Origin: Endocalyx cinctus
Taxonomy: Eukaryota > Ascomycota > Sordariomycetes > Amphisphaeriales > Apiosporaceae
DNA length: 64,000 nucleotides
Direction: 5' to 3'
Assembly: GCA_001600455.1 (NCBI GenBank)
Contig: BCKC01000002.1
Location: forward strand, 3,610,171-3,674,170
This document shows, piece by piece, positions 46,220 through 58,600 of this stretch (the first letter of the stretch is position 1; each line of letters starts with the position of its first letter). Position numbers and translations under genes: made by a program. The notes under the pieces are model-generated. The model was given only the letters and a program-made list of their open reading frames with translations. It ran no database searches and was not told the origin of the DNA.

Positions 46220-47617
46220 CTTTTAACCTCTTCTTTTCTTTTACGAGATACGCGATTAGGGGGCATGGGTTCTGTAAAAAGAGAAAAGAAAAAAAAAATC
46301 GTTCAAAAAGATCAAACAATAAAAAAGCAAATACTATGGTTCGTAGGGGAAAAAAAATCTTATGTGAGTCAAATATCGTACGATGCAAGATGAGACGCCA
46401 AAATGAATAATAAAAAAAAAAAAAAGTCAATACGCAATTCGCTGAACATGGGCATTTTTTATTTTCTCTCTATCGTGTGCCCTATTAACATTTACCGACT
46501 TTGTCTCATCAAAAATATATTTCTTTCTGTTCAGGGTTCATACTTTTTTCTGTTGGGCCCTTAATCCATGAGTTGCCCCCCTTAATTCGCGGGGAAATAC
46601 CATTTGCGTGATACGCGTTGGCGAGTTACTACGGCAAAGGAGATTGAATGCCGACTCTCTCTCTCCTTCAAGATAGTATACGTGTAACCGCAATAAGCGG
46701 GTTATCATCTTGAGTTCTTTTCCGCGGGCAATTATTTCGTAAAATCAATCACTGTGCTGACGTTCCTGAACATACGACGCACGGTTTTACCAGTTTTGAA
46801 ACTCGCTATTTATCTGTTTAGGGAGCAAAACGCGAGGATCAATTTCATGTAAAATAAAAAGATAAAATAAAATATTGTTTAAAATATCTTGTAGACTTTT
46901 AACAGTGTAAGTATTCCGTCTATGTATGTACGGAGTATTGCTTATATGTAATATCGAATCCCGAACAAGCCCTCGTCGTCGGTATCGCTTGGTATCAATA
47001 ATTTTCCCTCGTTCTCGGGATTTGGAATGTCATACCGGTCCCGTAGATTAACGATATGGTGGGGTTCGTAGTAGCACAAAAAGGGTATCAAAATGATGAC
47101 AAGGTAATATTGCTTTATTGCACCACGTTGATTAAACTATCTGATCTAAAAGACGCAAGAGAGAAGAAAGGGCACGAGAAGTAAGATTCTGGAGAAAGAG
47201 AGGAGAAAAAAAATCACTCGCGGCAGCGTCCGATAGGACGAATACGCGATCAATGGTCAGAAATAAAAAAACAAATTGAACCTTTCCCCGTCCCGCCAGA
47301 ACAGATATGTTATACCGCCCGTTGTCTATAATGGACCCTTAAATGGCTGACGGTAGAGGGAAGATGGAAGCGGTGACAGGCTGACCGCAGCAATTAGGCG
47401 AGTGGGGGGGATGGGTGAGAAAAGGTGGTCCTGCCTGTCAGAGAGGGCGAGAGGGCGAGAGAGCACACACCGACGGTACTACCTTACTTTAATCGTTGAT
47501 ACCGATACGACTCTGTATTATCTCAGCGATTTAATTCGTAGATCTCCACCCCTTAGTTACCTTGTACGATCATGATAATGATGATGGTGGTGGTAGTGGT
47601 AGTAGTGGAGGTAGTAG

Positions 47618-47655
<38 letters not shown>
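47618..47655. repeat. (TGA)n trinucleotide microsatellite
   Basis: Twelve perfect TGA units plus a partial one, inside a longer imperfect GGT/AGT/GAT-rich tract from about 47574 to 47680. It is not in a coding frame of any recognised gene. Confidence 0.95.
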
Positions 47656-50600
47656 CTGACGATGTTGATGATGATAACGATAGTGTAATGCGCGGGGAAT
47701 CAGACGGGGCTAGGATAGCAGCATGTCATCGGCCATAAGCGGTTTACATTATCGAAGCATACAAAGTACATTTCTTATCCGCCTTTCACGCCAGCCTCGA
47801 GTAATAGTATGCGAAACCGAACGATTAGCACATCTCCATCGGTAGATCTAGGCCTGCCCGATTTTTTAAGGCGGAAATACTTTTCAGTGTTGACGGAATA
47901 AAAAAAACAAAAAGAGTCACCCAAGGATTTCCCTTGACTAGTGTAGATTGGGATCTGCGATTAGAGGAAAAGAAGATTTCATGCTAGGTACCATTACAAT
48001 AGGCGGTGGCTTATATCTAAAGCAACGTGAAATTTATATTATTTATTATTTATTATTTATTATTCTTGCATTAAAAAAAATCCCATCGGTTTGGGTAGTA
48101 AAAAAAAAGAAGTCAAAAAGAAAAGCCCTATGCCGCCAGGTGGCGCCTAAAGGAGAGATTGTGGGGAAACTAGTGTATCGTATGTATATGTGAATCGATG
48201 TACAGCTCATCTATTGACGGACACGTACGTCTGAAAGATGGCAAACGCATCGAAAGAACACGATCCATTGATTGGCCCATGAACGGGGGGATCTAGGGCT
48301 AATTTTCACCTTCCGTCGCTAAATTATTGTTATTATCATTATTTCTTTTTTGTATTTTCTCCCTTACCTTTCTCTAATGCAGTATGTAGGGTTCATGGAA
48401 ATACCTAGTCTAGTTAAATGGTATAGTATAAAATTTGGTAAAAAAGATAGGTGAACGCATGATCTATCTACAATGGAATAAGAAATGGAAAGAGAAGCCA
48501 TATCGACTTTCAAAAGAAATACGGAGGCAGGGAAATCTAACTATACTACTGTATACTAATGCTATACGCATACATATATACTATACTAGTATAAAATATA
48601 TATACCGATTACAATACCGTATACCGCTGTAGACAGTAGATAATAGTGTAGTGTTCGTGTATACGAAGTACTAACCTAGGTTTAACGAAGTATCTACCCA
48701 AAAGTTTGGATAAACTAAACTGATTTTCACTTAAACTTCATCGAGGGTAGCGTTGAAGATTTAAGGGGATCCTTGTCCTAATTCAGCGGGTCACAAGCCA
48801 TCTCCCATCCCCTCGGGTACCGTCAACTTCCGTTTTCGCTCTTATCAGATTCCCCCCGAACCAAGGGTTTGTGACAATTGATCGATGATTAATCAACCTT
48901 GCTTTTTTTCCCTTTTGGTGGTTGGCTTTGGGAATCACAGGACCAATACTATTATACCAATAATCCACTTTTGGAGAAAGAGGAGAAAGGGAAAAAAAAA
49001 AAAGGACATTTGATTTATAAGATAGGAAAGATATTATTGATTTTATTGCACCTTTTAACATTATTATTTTTCATCCCAAGTCTCGTGCCCGTCGATTTAA
49101 TTTAAAAATGAGTACCGAAATTAATAATTGCGGTTTTAGGACTTACACGCACGATCACTACACACTATACGCGCAATACACGCCAGTCTCAGGAGGACAA
49201 AAAGTCGTGTCTTGGCCGACTAGCCAGCCAGCCTGGTGACGGTAAATCCTAGCCGTACCGATCCTTGTAAACCGGATCTGGAGAACGAGATATCCAGAAC
49301 CCATGATGCCTCATCAATAGCGTATTATTCCACATATTGTTGAGAAAAATAAAAGTCTAGCCTAGCTTCGGAGCGTAATTGTCCTACGGGATAAAGAAAT
49401 GCCATTCACATTCAATATTTCCTATCTGCCTTACTTCCCATGTAGCGTAGTGTACACTTGTCTACCATGGCTAGGGGTAGCCTGTAGGTACCTACCTATC
49501 TAGCAGCCTACCTACCTTTTACAAAGTAGGCACCGTAGATCATTTTGTCCAGGTTGCACTCTTTTACCCTTAACGTAGCAATAATATGCATTAAAAGCTC
49601 TCCGTTCTATCCTTTCTGGTCGCCGATAAAGAGACGAAGGACGTTTAAGAAAAAGAAAAGTATCCATAACAAACCGAATTTCCCGCATCCTTCAAACTAA
49701 ATAATAGGCTCGTTCAATGACATGCCTATCATAATTTTTGCGCAAAAAAAAAGGCTTTTCTTTATTTTTTAAGTGATGAAAATAAGGACGGCTAGGAATC
49801 GTTCCGGGCGTGGTCCATTATTCAAGGGCTCCAAAAAAATCAAAGTTCAATCCCGTTCGCGAGGGTTGTGCGAAAGCGCCCTTTATTGGACGTTCCCAAA
49901 GCGGTAATACTTAGCGGATTATAGAAATCGCAACCTGCTTTTTCTTTTTTTTTTTTTCTGGCCGAGCTTTGATGCTCGGGCTCGGGCTCAGGCTCGCGGA
50001 GTTTTTTTTTTTCTCGTTCCCCCTTCTCGCTATGATTGGGAGTGTGTGCGAGAGAAAAATAAGAAAAAAAAAAGGGACTGAAAAGCATACGTACCTTGAA
50101 AAAAAAAGAAGAGAAGGCTCCCCCTCCTTTTTTTTCATTCTAATCCATGCTCGACTTGATACATACCCAAATTATCAATCCCGCCAATCGTTTCGCGTAT
50201 GTGATTGCGAATTTTGTGATGATGCGCAGATGACATATTCTGTTGGTTGGTGACTTCTTTCATCTGAGGCTTAAACGTAACTCTCTATCTATCACTTTTT
50301 ATCCTCAAACATGTGAGTGATACAAGGCAACCCGGCATATGACGATAAAGTATTTGATATTATTATAATTGCGCGTAGTATAATTATGGGTTGATTGGTT
50401 ATTATTTCCCTTTGTTGCTCATACTTACTTTATGGTATTTCCTCGGCACCGACGGGATGATATTTTCTAATGATTATTTTTTTTTTCGGTCTCTTTTAAT
50501 CTATCTAATTCCTCGGACGCGAACGTGACGAAAGATTTCCGAAACCTCTCAAACCCCAACAACAAACTACCTAAAAAGACTCATCCAGTTTCGTAAGAAA

Positions 50601-52242
50601 AGAAAATAGTCCGTAGTTCCGGTATTGCTTCGTCGTCATTCTACTAAAATCTATACGTGACTCCCGCTGGAGACTGTGGACATAAGCGGAGTTACGGTTA
50701 TGTCGGATCTTTTTTGACATAAACCAACGGGGACATATTGGAGACTTAATTCGCAAGGTGACAAACAGGATAGAACCCCCCTCAACCCTCTCTGCCTCTC
50801 TACCTTGTACCATGTCAAAGGAAAAAGTGTATGTACCACTAATTAATCAGCGAGGCAAGCAAAGACCCCTGCTTAGGTAGGGATTTGTGAGGGTCAAAAC
50901 TTAAAAGAATTAAAAAACCTTCACCGTCCCGTTGAACCGGTAGAGTTTTACTAGGAAGTCTAAAGAGAAAAAAATAAATATTAAATAATTAAATAAACGA
51001 GTAAATAAAATAATATACCGTTAGGCGTGGAATACGCTAGATAAATTTTTTTGATAGGGGACCTTTTAGGTAAACATCTCGGTATTTCGCTCTCCACCGC
51101 CTATTCTTCTGTGTTTTTTTTTTTTTTTTGTTCTCCGCTTGAAAGGGTTGCGAATTTATTTACACTAGGTCAATTTACTGACCGCAAAATCCGATCATGT
51201 CACATGCGAGATCCGCAACGTAGTCCTCCAGGGCTGGTAGTGTGAATTTTTTTTCGGATTTTGTTGTTTTGTTTTGAAATTCAACAAATATCGTGGTCCG
51301 CGGTCTGCCGATGTCGCTGAAAGTTTTAGGTATACTGTTATTAATCGAGATGAAAAAAAAAAGAGAGATGAAGAATTTTTTTTATTCGACGTTTGATTTA
51401 TGGGGTCGCACAAGTGGAAAAGAAAAATTATGTTCTGATTTTTGTTCCCATGACTCGATATCCTGTGGCTATCAAGCTATGGACTCCAAGGATATCTCTC
51501 TTTTTAAAGTTAAGCTGGGTCATAAGAATGAATCAATCATTGCCCACAACCCGAATTACACCATTGTAACGGGCAGACTTCTACAGTAGCATAAGTTAGT
51601 AGGTCATGCATTAGTACAAACATCACAAGTATCGTCACATGATTATATAGAAAGATAAGACAATTGTGTTTTTTTTTTTGATAGTTATGATTTTGATTGT
51701 AAAGGTTACAGCTGTAGTAAACCTATTGCTATCTGAGCATGGCAGGTGGATGTGATAATACAGGATTCCACTCAACCATTGCAGCCCTCACTCCAAGCCA
51801 AGTATCGATGATGTGTACTAAGCTGAGTAGGCCAGGGAGCGAAACCAAAACCCCCGCCAGCCCGCCAACCGGCATCTGCGCCAGTTGCCCAATGTGGAAA
51901 TCTAGCCAACAACTTTCTTCCTGAGTGGTGAAATTTCCTTCCCTCCTAGCCCTAATGGCCCGTTGTCCTTGCGTGTATTGATTTGAACAAATGAAAATTG
52001 TTTTGAATTGTAAGAGAAATATAAGAAAGAAAAAAAAGAAATAAGAGATGAAGAAAAGTAGAAAATTAAAATGGAGTATAGTATCGCTTGCACTGGTGGA
52101 AAAAAAGAAACCATGCCGCTAATGGGTATTTTTTTCTATAACGCCGTCCGAATGCAGATGAGAAAACACTTTTGCTATTTTGAAAACCAGACCCGAGTTC
52201 GTAAAAAAGATGACAAAAGAAGTTAGGTACCAGACCCTACTT

Positions 52243-53019
52243 CTAGTAGACGGATATAGCTGAGACTATTCTTGAAGGGTTTCGCGGCGGCAGGTAGAAC
52301 CCTTCTTCGTAGAAGTCAGACTTGTCATCGTCATCTGGTCTTGATTCGTAGTATTTTGTTGCTATTGTGCTTTCTCGTTGCTTGTCGGAAAATGTAGGTA
52401 ATGTTGCGAATGGTGGTGAAGGCGGCATCGACTCGTCTTCTGAGGAGTCCGAGTCGTGTGCGAGGTCCGGCGGTGATGTCGAGTGCGAGGGTGATCGAGT
52501 GAGAGATAGGGAGCCGTAGTCTTCCTCGCCGTCATCCTCGAATTCCTCTTGATCCATAGTGTCTAATCTGGGCGAGGCCGGGACCATTGGGCTGGAAGGT
52601 ACCCTTCTTAGAGGTGCGGCATCGATCATTTCGATATCCTCGTCGTCGTCCATTTCACTGTCCGAGTCCGAGTCGGACGAGTCCGCCTCCCAATCCTCCT
52701 CTTCGGCAATGGAGTCGGCCCATTGTATGTGTCTTTCTTCCGCCTTGGGTGTGGCTCCCCGTACGGACTGGTTGAACCAGCTCTCCTGTTCCCGCTCGGC
52801 ATCGGCAAGGTCGAGCATCAAGGAGTCGAGGAGGTTAGCGTGACCAACGAGTAATCGAAGGTTGTGGTCGGGTCGAGCAGCTTCGGTAGAGAGCTTAGCC
52901 CTCGCCTTGTGAGCAAGAAAGTATGTCTGAGTGATAGACATGGTCTTCTTTGGTAAAGGTGAAGATGAAGATTGGGGATGGAAAGGTGATGGTGATGGTG
53001 AGTAAACCGTGGAAACCAT
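52243..53019 (-). CDS. Conserved fungal hypothetical protein, acidic
   Basis: A single exon of about 258 residues. I start it at the ATG at 53019. The open frame extends upstream to 53343, but that extension (short tandem of aromatic and basic residues, N-runs) does not look conserved. A third possible start is 52941 (MSITQTYFLAHKARAKL). The segment from about 27 to 80 (AHKARAKLSTEAARPDHNLR, then LVGHANLLDSLMLDLADAE) looks like a conserved helical region known from uncharacterised filamentous-fungal proteins. The rest is acidic and Ser-rich, with D/E/S tracts around 105-130 and SP/TP sites, and the last 40 residues are again more ordered (DFYEEGFYLPPRNPSRIV). Function unknown; a nuclear or regulatory adaptor is only a guess. 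It is isolated, with gene-free DNA on both sides. Confidence 0.7.
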   Translation of the reverse strand: MVSTVYSPSPSPFHPQSSSSPLPKKTMSITQTYFLAHKARAKLSTEAARPDHNLRLLVGHANLLDSLMLDLADAEREQESWFNQSVRGATPKAEERHIQWADSIAEEEDWEADSSDSDSDSEMDDDEDIEMIDAAPLRRVPSSPMVPASPRLDTMDQEEFEDDGEEDYGSLSLTRSPSHSTSPPDLAHDSDSSEDESMPPSPPFATLPTFSDKQRESTIATKYYESRPDDDDKSDFYEEGFYLPPRNPSRIVSAISVY

Positions 53020-55590
53020 TTTGTCGTATATTGTTAATATATGTATTAGTTGTTTATTGTTATATAAAATCTTTTCTTTTCTTCTTATCAAAGCTTCGAA
53101 GTTGTTGTTTGTGTGAGTCAGGCACCGATGTCCGGTCAAGGCAACAGGATGTGGGATGGGAAGTGATGCCTTTTTGTATAAAGTGAAGGTCCACCAAGAT
53201 TGAGCGGTGGTAGGCCTAGAGGTACGTACCCTTTCCGGTGTGTGCTTACTCGAAGCAGGGGAGCAAGGGTGTGGGGGAAGTTTAGTGTAGTTTTGGTTTT
53301 TGGTACTTTGATGAGTTGGCGGGGATCTTTCAGGTACGAACAAGCCAAGATGAAAAATAAAATGGTTTAAACCCTTTTAGGTAAATAACCAATTCAAGAT
53401 CTGGACCTCAGCTTATGACACGATGGTTTTAACTTTTTACAAGCTATTGATGATGAGGCTCTCCTTTCTCTCTCTCTCTGTTTTTCTGTGAACAATACAG
53501 TGTTAAAAGAATAGTACTATTCGGTACAGTATGTATATGGATATACTTTGATATATGGTGAGTACAGTAGTAAATGGAGTAAATAAAATACTAATGGTGT
53601 GTGCATGTAAGAGAGTAATGATAATAGTTATGCCCTTACTCTTTTCTTGTTTGAAAGTAATGGATAATTGTTATGATGATGTATGATGGATGATGATATC
53701 AGTGGAAATTAAAAATTGAAAAATAAGGATCCGATGATTCTTTTTGTATTCACGGAAGTCATAGGAATTATGGGATTCACGGATGGAGTTAATTTTCTAT
53801 GTACGTGATGATATGTAAGTATTTCGATATGTGTGTACTCGTGTGTATCTACATCTACCTAGGTATGTATGAATAATCCGATGGTGATTAATCCTACAAA
53901 AATAATGTATATACATAATGCTGTAATGAATAATACTAATTAAAAAAAAAAAAACCTGCAGTGATGATGATGATCTGGATATTTCGGCCTTAAACGGAAT
54001 GATTGTAAATGTGTGTAAACGTGGACGTAGACGATGAGACGGGGAATCGGGGTCATTCGTAAATTCGTAATGTTGCGCGTGGCAGTGACTTCGCATAGCT
54101 AGGGGGGTCTTATGCATCCGACAATGCGAGCTTCACCGCCGAGGATAATCTTTTAATCTTTTAATCTTTTTTTCCACTCTCCAATCCGCTACTTTAAGGT
54201 TGCTAGGCTGCTTTAAAAGATTTTAAGTCCATGTACCAATGCAGCCCAATTTACCTGAGATAGGTACCTAATGCCCGCTAAATCTTGCTTAAGTCATAAG
54301 CCCGCGTCTTAGCACCGTCCCCCCTTCACCAAGACTGTCTGCTGAGAGCTTTTTTACTTCCGTACCTCCACACCTGGGCACCATTCCTCGAGGGCCAGTT
54401 GGTCATCGGAATCTATGACAACACCCTCTCCTAAGAACACATAAGAACAGGGGAGGGGGGCCTTTTCATGCAGCAGTAGACCATACGCAGTAGACCATAA
54501 ATTCCAATGGAATGTCGGGGTTTATACTATACTGCTGACTCACGGCGTGGCTTTGTCATACAGTTTTACTGGTTATCCACTAATGCCGACGGGATAATTC
54601 ATTACAACTCTCGTTTGCGAAGTACGCATCCGGTAAGTCGCCGTACAGTATTCTGACCAATAAATTCCCCTCCTTTCCATAGCTTTATACACAATCTGTA
54701 ACTATCTAATTTATTCGGGTACGAGTTTGCGAGTGTAATGAAGATATACCAAGAACTCTTAGACCGCAACTCGTCGTTCTTTGCTCCAGTACGATCAATG
54801 ATCAGCAAGATGAATAGATTAAGATTAAACCTTTTATATTTTATTATTATTACTTATTTTTCTTTTTCTTTTTGAGAAGGGCTTAATTACATATGTATCA
54901 TTGATCCTATATACATAAAAATAAAATAAAGTAGGTGTTGGTTTTTATATATACTTTAGTATTTACATCATATATCTTTTTGTGTGTACAAAGTACACTA
55001 CGCCCACTACAATATGGACATACATAGTAGGAGTCACAAGTCACAGGGTGATCATCATTATCGGAGATAGTTGTTAGGATTTTGCTGATCAATCGGAGCC
55101 AGGCGGAAATATTTTTTCAAAGCGGATTGATTAGCAATAGTGCATCCTACCCACAGTTCATTATTATTTTGTGCTTGATTCCAAGGTTATCTACCGAGTA
55201 GACACGATTAATAATGCACCTATTTCGAATGAACGATTACTAAAAACAAACAGAAGATTCCATGACTTTACTTTATAATAGCATCGTTATGAAACTCATT
55301 TATCCGCGTACTTTATATCTTAAAATCAATCTCATCTAAATTGCTTACTTTGTTTCGAGATATCAAAGTCTTAGTAATTCATCATTCATTTGCAAATACT
55401 TGTCTCGGATTATCTAATTATGGCTGTTGAACTAGTGTGCTAATAACCGTAGCTCTTTGCGATTGCATAAAAGGCTTAGCGGGACAATTGAAGCAGTATA
55501 AAATAAATGAAAGTCGGTTTCGGGACCGTCATATTGTCCGCGGTTAAAGAATGCCCTGTCAATATTAGGCAGTCGTTATATCGCTATCGC

Positions 55591-55609
55591 TATATATATA
55601 TATATATAT
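55591..55609. repeat. (TA)n microsatellite
   Basis: About nine TA units. Simple repeat in gene-free DNA. Confidence 0.9.
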
Positions 55610-58600
55610 TTTCTTATGTCGCGACCGAGAGTTATCCGACAGTTATGTCCCGGGCACCAACGGAAACTAGGTAATGAAATAAGGTCGGTGCAACGCGAGT
55701 AACCTCGGTGGTAATGATAAGTAACAAGGAAAGCCTTACGTCGTTTCGGGTTAAGGTTACTTAACATTGTGCCGACCGAAGTCCACATCTTTATCTACGC
55801 AATCAATACTCGGTACTGTTTTTTTTTTTCAATACAATACTACAAACCTAGAAAATATTGAGGATCTAGGCAACCGAATTTAGTTTGTTCACGTGGCCCT
55901 TTTTTCCCCTCAAAGGTATAGAGGAATCGGGCACGGATAGACTTGTTACGACTATGGCAATGCGTCGTCACGATATGAGGAATCAGCTGTGTAATATTGC
56001 TGTAATTTTTCCCTTTTAGGACAACTGACGGCCAAGATTAAAAGATTAATGGATGCGGAGAGGACAATTGAAACAGACGTAAAAGCCACAACTTTCTTTT
56101 TTACTTTCTTGAATAGGCAATTACATTATTTGGCCTTTTTTTTTTATTATTCTGAATTTCTTCTTCGAAGTATAAACGTATAACATAGGTCATCTCCGCT
56201 AGAATATTGGCAATTACCATTTCGTATAAGGAAATTTTAATCAGATCAAAGCGACGCGCTTATCATACTACGCTACGAGAAGGGAGAGAGCGGGGCTTGG
56301 CGAAGTTTTAAGAGTCACTTTGGTAAGTTAGGCTACTTGAACAGCTGTTTTTTTCCTTAGTTATACCGTTATACACGATACCTATCCCTGTTTAATAAAT
56401 AACATTACCATCGGCGGAGAAACGGACGACGGACGATGCGCTGCGCATCTCGTGTTGGTCGAATCGCGAATGCGAGGATAATGTGGAGTAGGTCCCTGTC
56501 ATCATTGTGCGTAATATTATACCTGGTAGGGCTGAGTATCATTGCATAGTGTAAGTGTACATTAAGGATGGAGAAATGAATAAAAAAGATGGTAATAATT
56601 ATGTCAATTGTAATATTATGCGTATACCAATGTCAAAGAGTCCATTTCACAGCCACAATTATTCATTCTGAGTCTTTGGGGTCTACGGATAAGCTCACTT
56701 TTTTTTTTTTTGCTTATTGTTCAGTTTCAAACAATCTATGCTACATAATCCCATTAATGTGGCCAAGAGCGCCAGCCACATAGCATACCACCGTTGATAC
56801 ATGTCGCTTCGGTCATCTCCTTTGGGGACCCCGGAAGATAAAGGACGTATACTACAATATAAGGGCGCGCACTACGAGATAAAGACGCAAGCCACGTTAT
56901 TATTATTTTTTATCTTTTTTATTTTGTTTAAACTCTTGGAATTGCTCGGCGATGAGCGGTTTGGCGGTGACGGATCTTAGTAGTGACGGGTAGTAACGTA
57001 GTAATAGTATTAGCCTGTCTGACCTGGAATATTATTATAATGAGTACGAGGTTAATAACTGTAGATCAGATTTTATTTTCTCTTGGTTTAAAGTCTAAAT
57101 CGCCGTTCAACGCTATTATTTAGCGACCCTACCGTACAATAAATTTCACTGTGAGCGAGGAAAAGCTTCACTGCACCGTTTTGAAAATAATACTGTAGTT
57201 CTGCTATCATACTGTACAAACAAAAAAAAATAAGCATTTACGAGTTTTAGAGCTCATTAGTATACATAATCGGATATGCCTAGCACTCCTCCATTAACGT
57301 ATAGCGTACGCAAGACCAAGTAAAATATCGGCCGAATCCATGGATATCATTCTCTGATAGATAATGATCGGTCTTTCGCACCGTCGCGAAATACGTGGGG
57401 TGCGGGCCCGAACCGAGGACTCCCACGGGAAGTGACTCAACTTTGTTTAATGATTCACACTTCATCCTTCATACCTTCCGTTCAACCCGTCAATATTTGA
57501 TCACGATACCCAGGTATCCCTGGTCTGGAGAAAAAAGACCCTTCATTTAATTAAAATCCTAGTGTAGAGCTTCCGAACTCAATCATCATGACTGTGTACG
57601 GAGTATATTATCCAATTTTGACCGTATCCGATGTCTTATGAGAAAAAAATTGAGATAAGCCTCATGCAGAGTACTTTACTTTGTCTCGTATATGTAAAGA
57701 ATATGGCGCCGAGGTGGAAGTCCTTTTTTTTTTTTTTTTTTTTTTTTGCTCCTGGCGGCATAAGGGTTGTGTTGCATTATTTGCTTGTCCCTCCCTTCGA
57801 GAAAATTTCTCTCGCCTGCATCGGCGCGTGTGAGAACTGCTGCATGTCTTACTGTCCGGCTGATGGGCATTTCCCTACCTCTCCGTCCTTCTCAGCTGGC
57901 TTTCTCGCTACGACAAATATATTACATGATTGCCAATGATATCCATCCTGTAGCGAAAATCGTCCAAGCCCTGGATCGATCGAATAGGCTATCTTCAGGT
58001 ACGATTTGACCTCACTTCTCCGCCAGATTGAGAGGAGTCGAGAATCTAGACTCTTGGTTTCCCATACGCCAAGGGGGGGTTCAACTTCAAGTTTCCTTTC
58101 CCCTGAGCTGTTGCTTTTTCATCGTCAAATAGCTTGGCACCGTTTAAAACTCTAAAGCGGACAAACAATAACAACCTTTTTTGTCTCCCTTTTCCCACAT
58201 ACCGACAGATCAGCTTCCCACAAGTAACTCTGCTAGCGCGGAGGCTCCTTCACCTGCTATTTGGATGATAGGTGTGCACACACGCATAGATCCAGCTATA
58301 AACTATCCCCACATGACGTGCATTGTGCTTTATTCTGATACACTGATCAATACTTATTTGTTAAGGTCTATTTATTGTGATCAGAGGGTATGGCGGGGGG
58401 TCAAATGGAGCTCCCCCAGAGTTTATTGAACCTCCCAAGCGGCCAAGGTTGACTTCATCCCACAAGGCATTCTTGATTTATTTCGAACAGTTCTTGGCTT
58501 ACTCTGGGCCTATTCTTTTCTCTCTTATTTTTTTATTTTATTTTATTTTAGCACTAAAGGTAAAATACAGCGTAGTGTGTTAGTTAACCTCAAACGATTT

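Larger units (their letters stand above)
41911..52242. other. 10.3-kb gene-free stretch
   Basis: No supported gene. The first part should hold the CAF17 promoter. Between about 43.3 and 44.2 kb the composition is more balanced and several overlapping open frames suggest an eroded gene. From 44.5 kb on the DNA is AT-rich with homopolymers, a C12T11 junction (46197-46219), a GAT microsatellite, a tRNA-like patch and purine-rich tracts (49.9-50.1 kb). A short coding-like frame on the minus strand at 51729-52030 is noted in the findings. No transposon proteins seen. Confidence 0.5.

Noticed and set aside
53020..53343. N-terminal extension of the 52.2-kb gene to an upstream ATG
   Set aside because: The extra 108 residues look like translated 5' UTR (low complexity), and the conserved-looking part starts after the downstream ATG.
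57360..57440. GGTTCGGGCCC on the minus strand as a tRNA B-box
   Set aside because: The T stem pairs only partly, and no A-box or acceptor stem is found.
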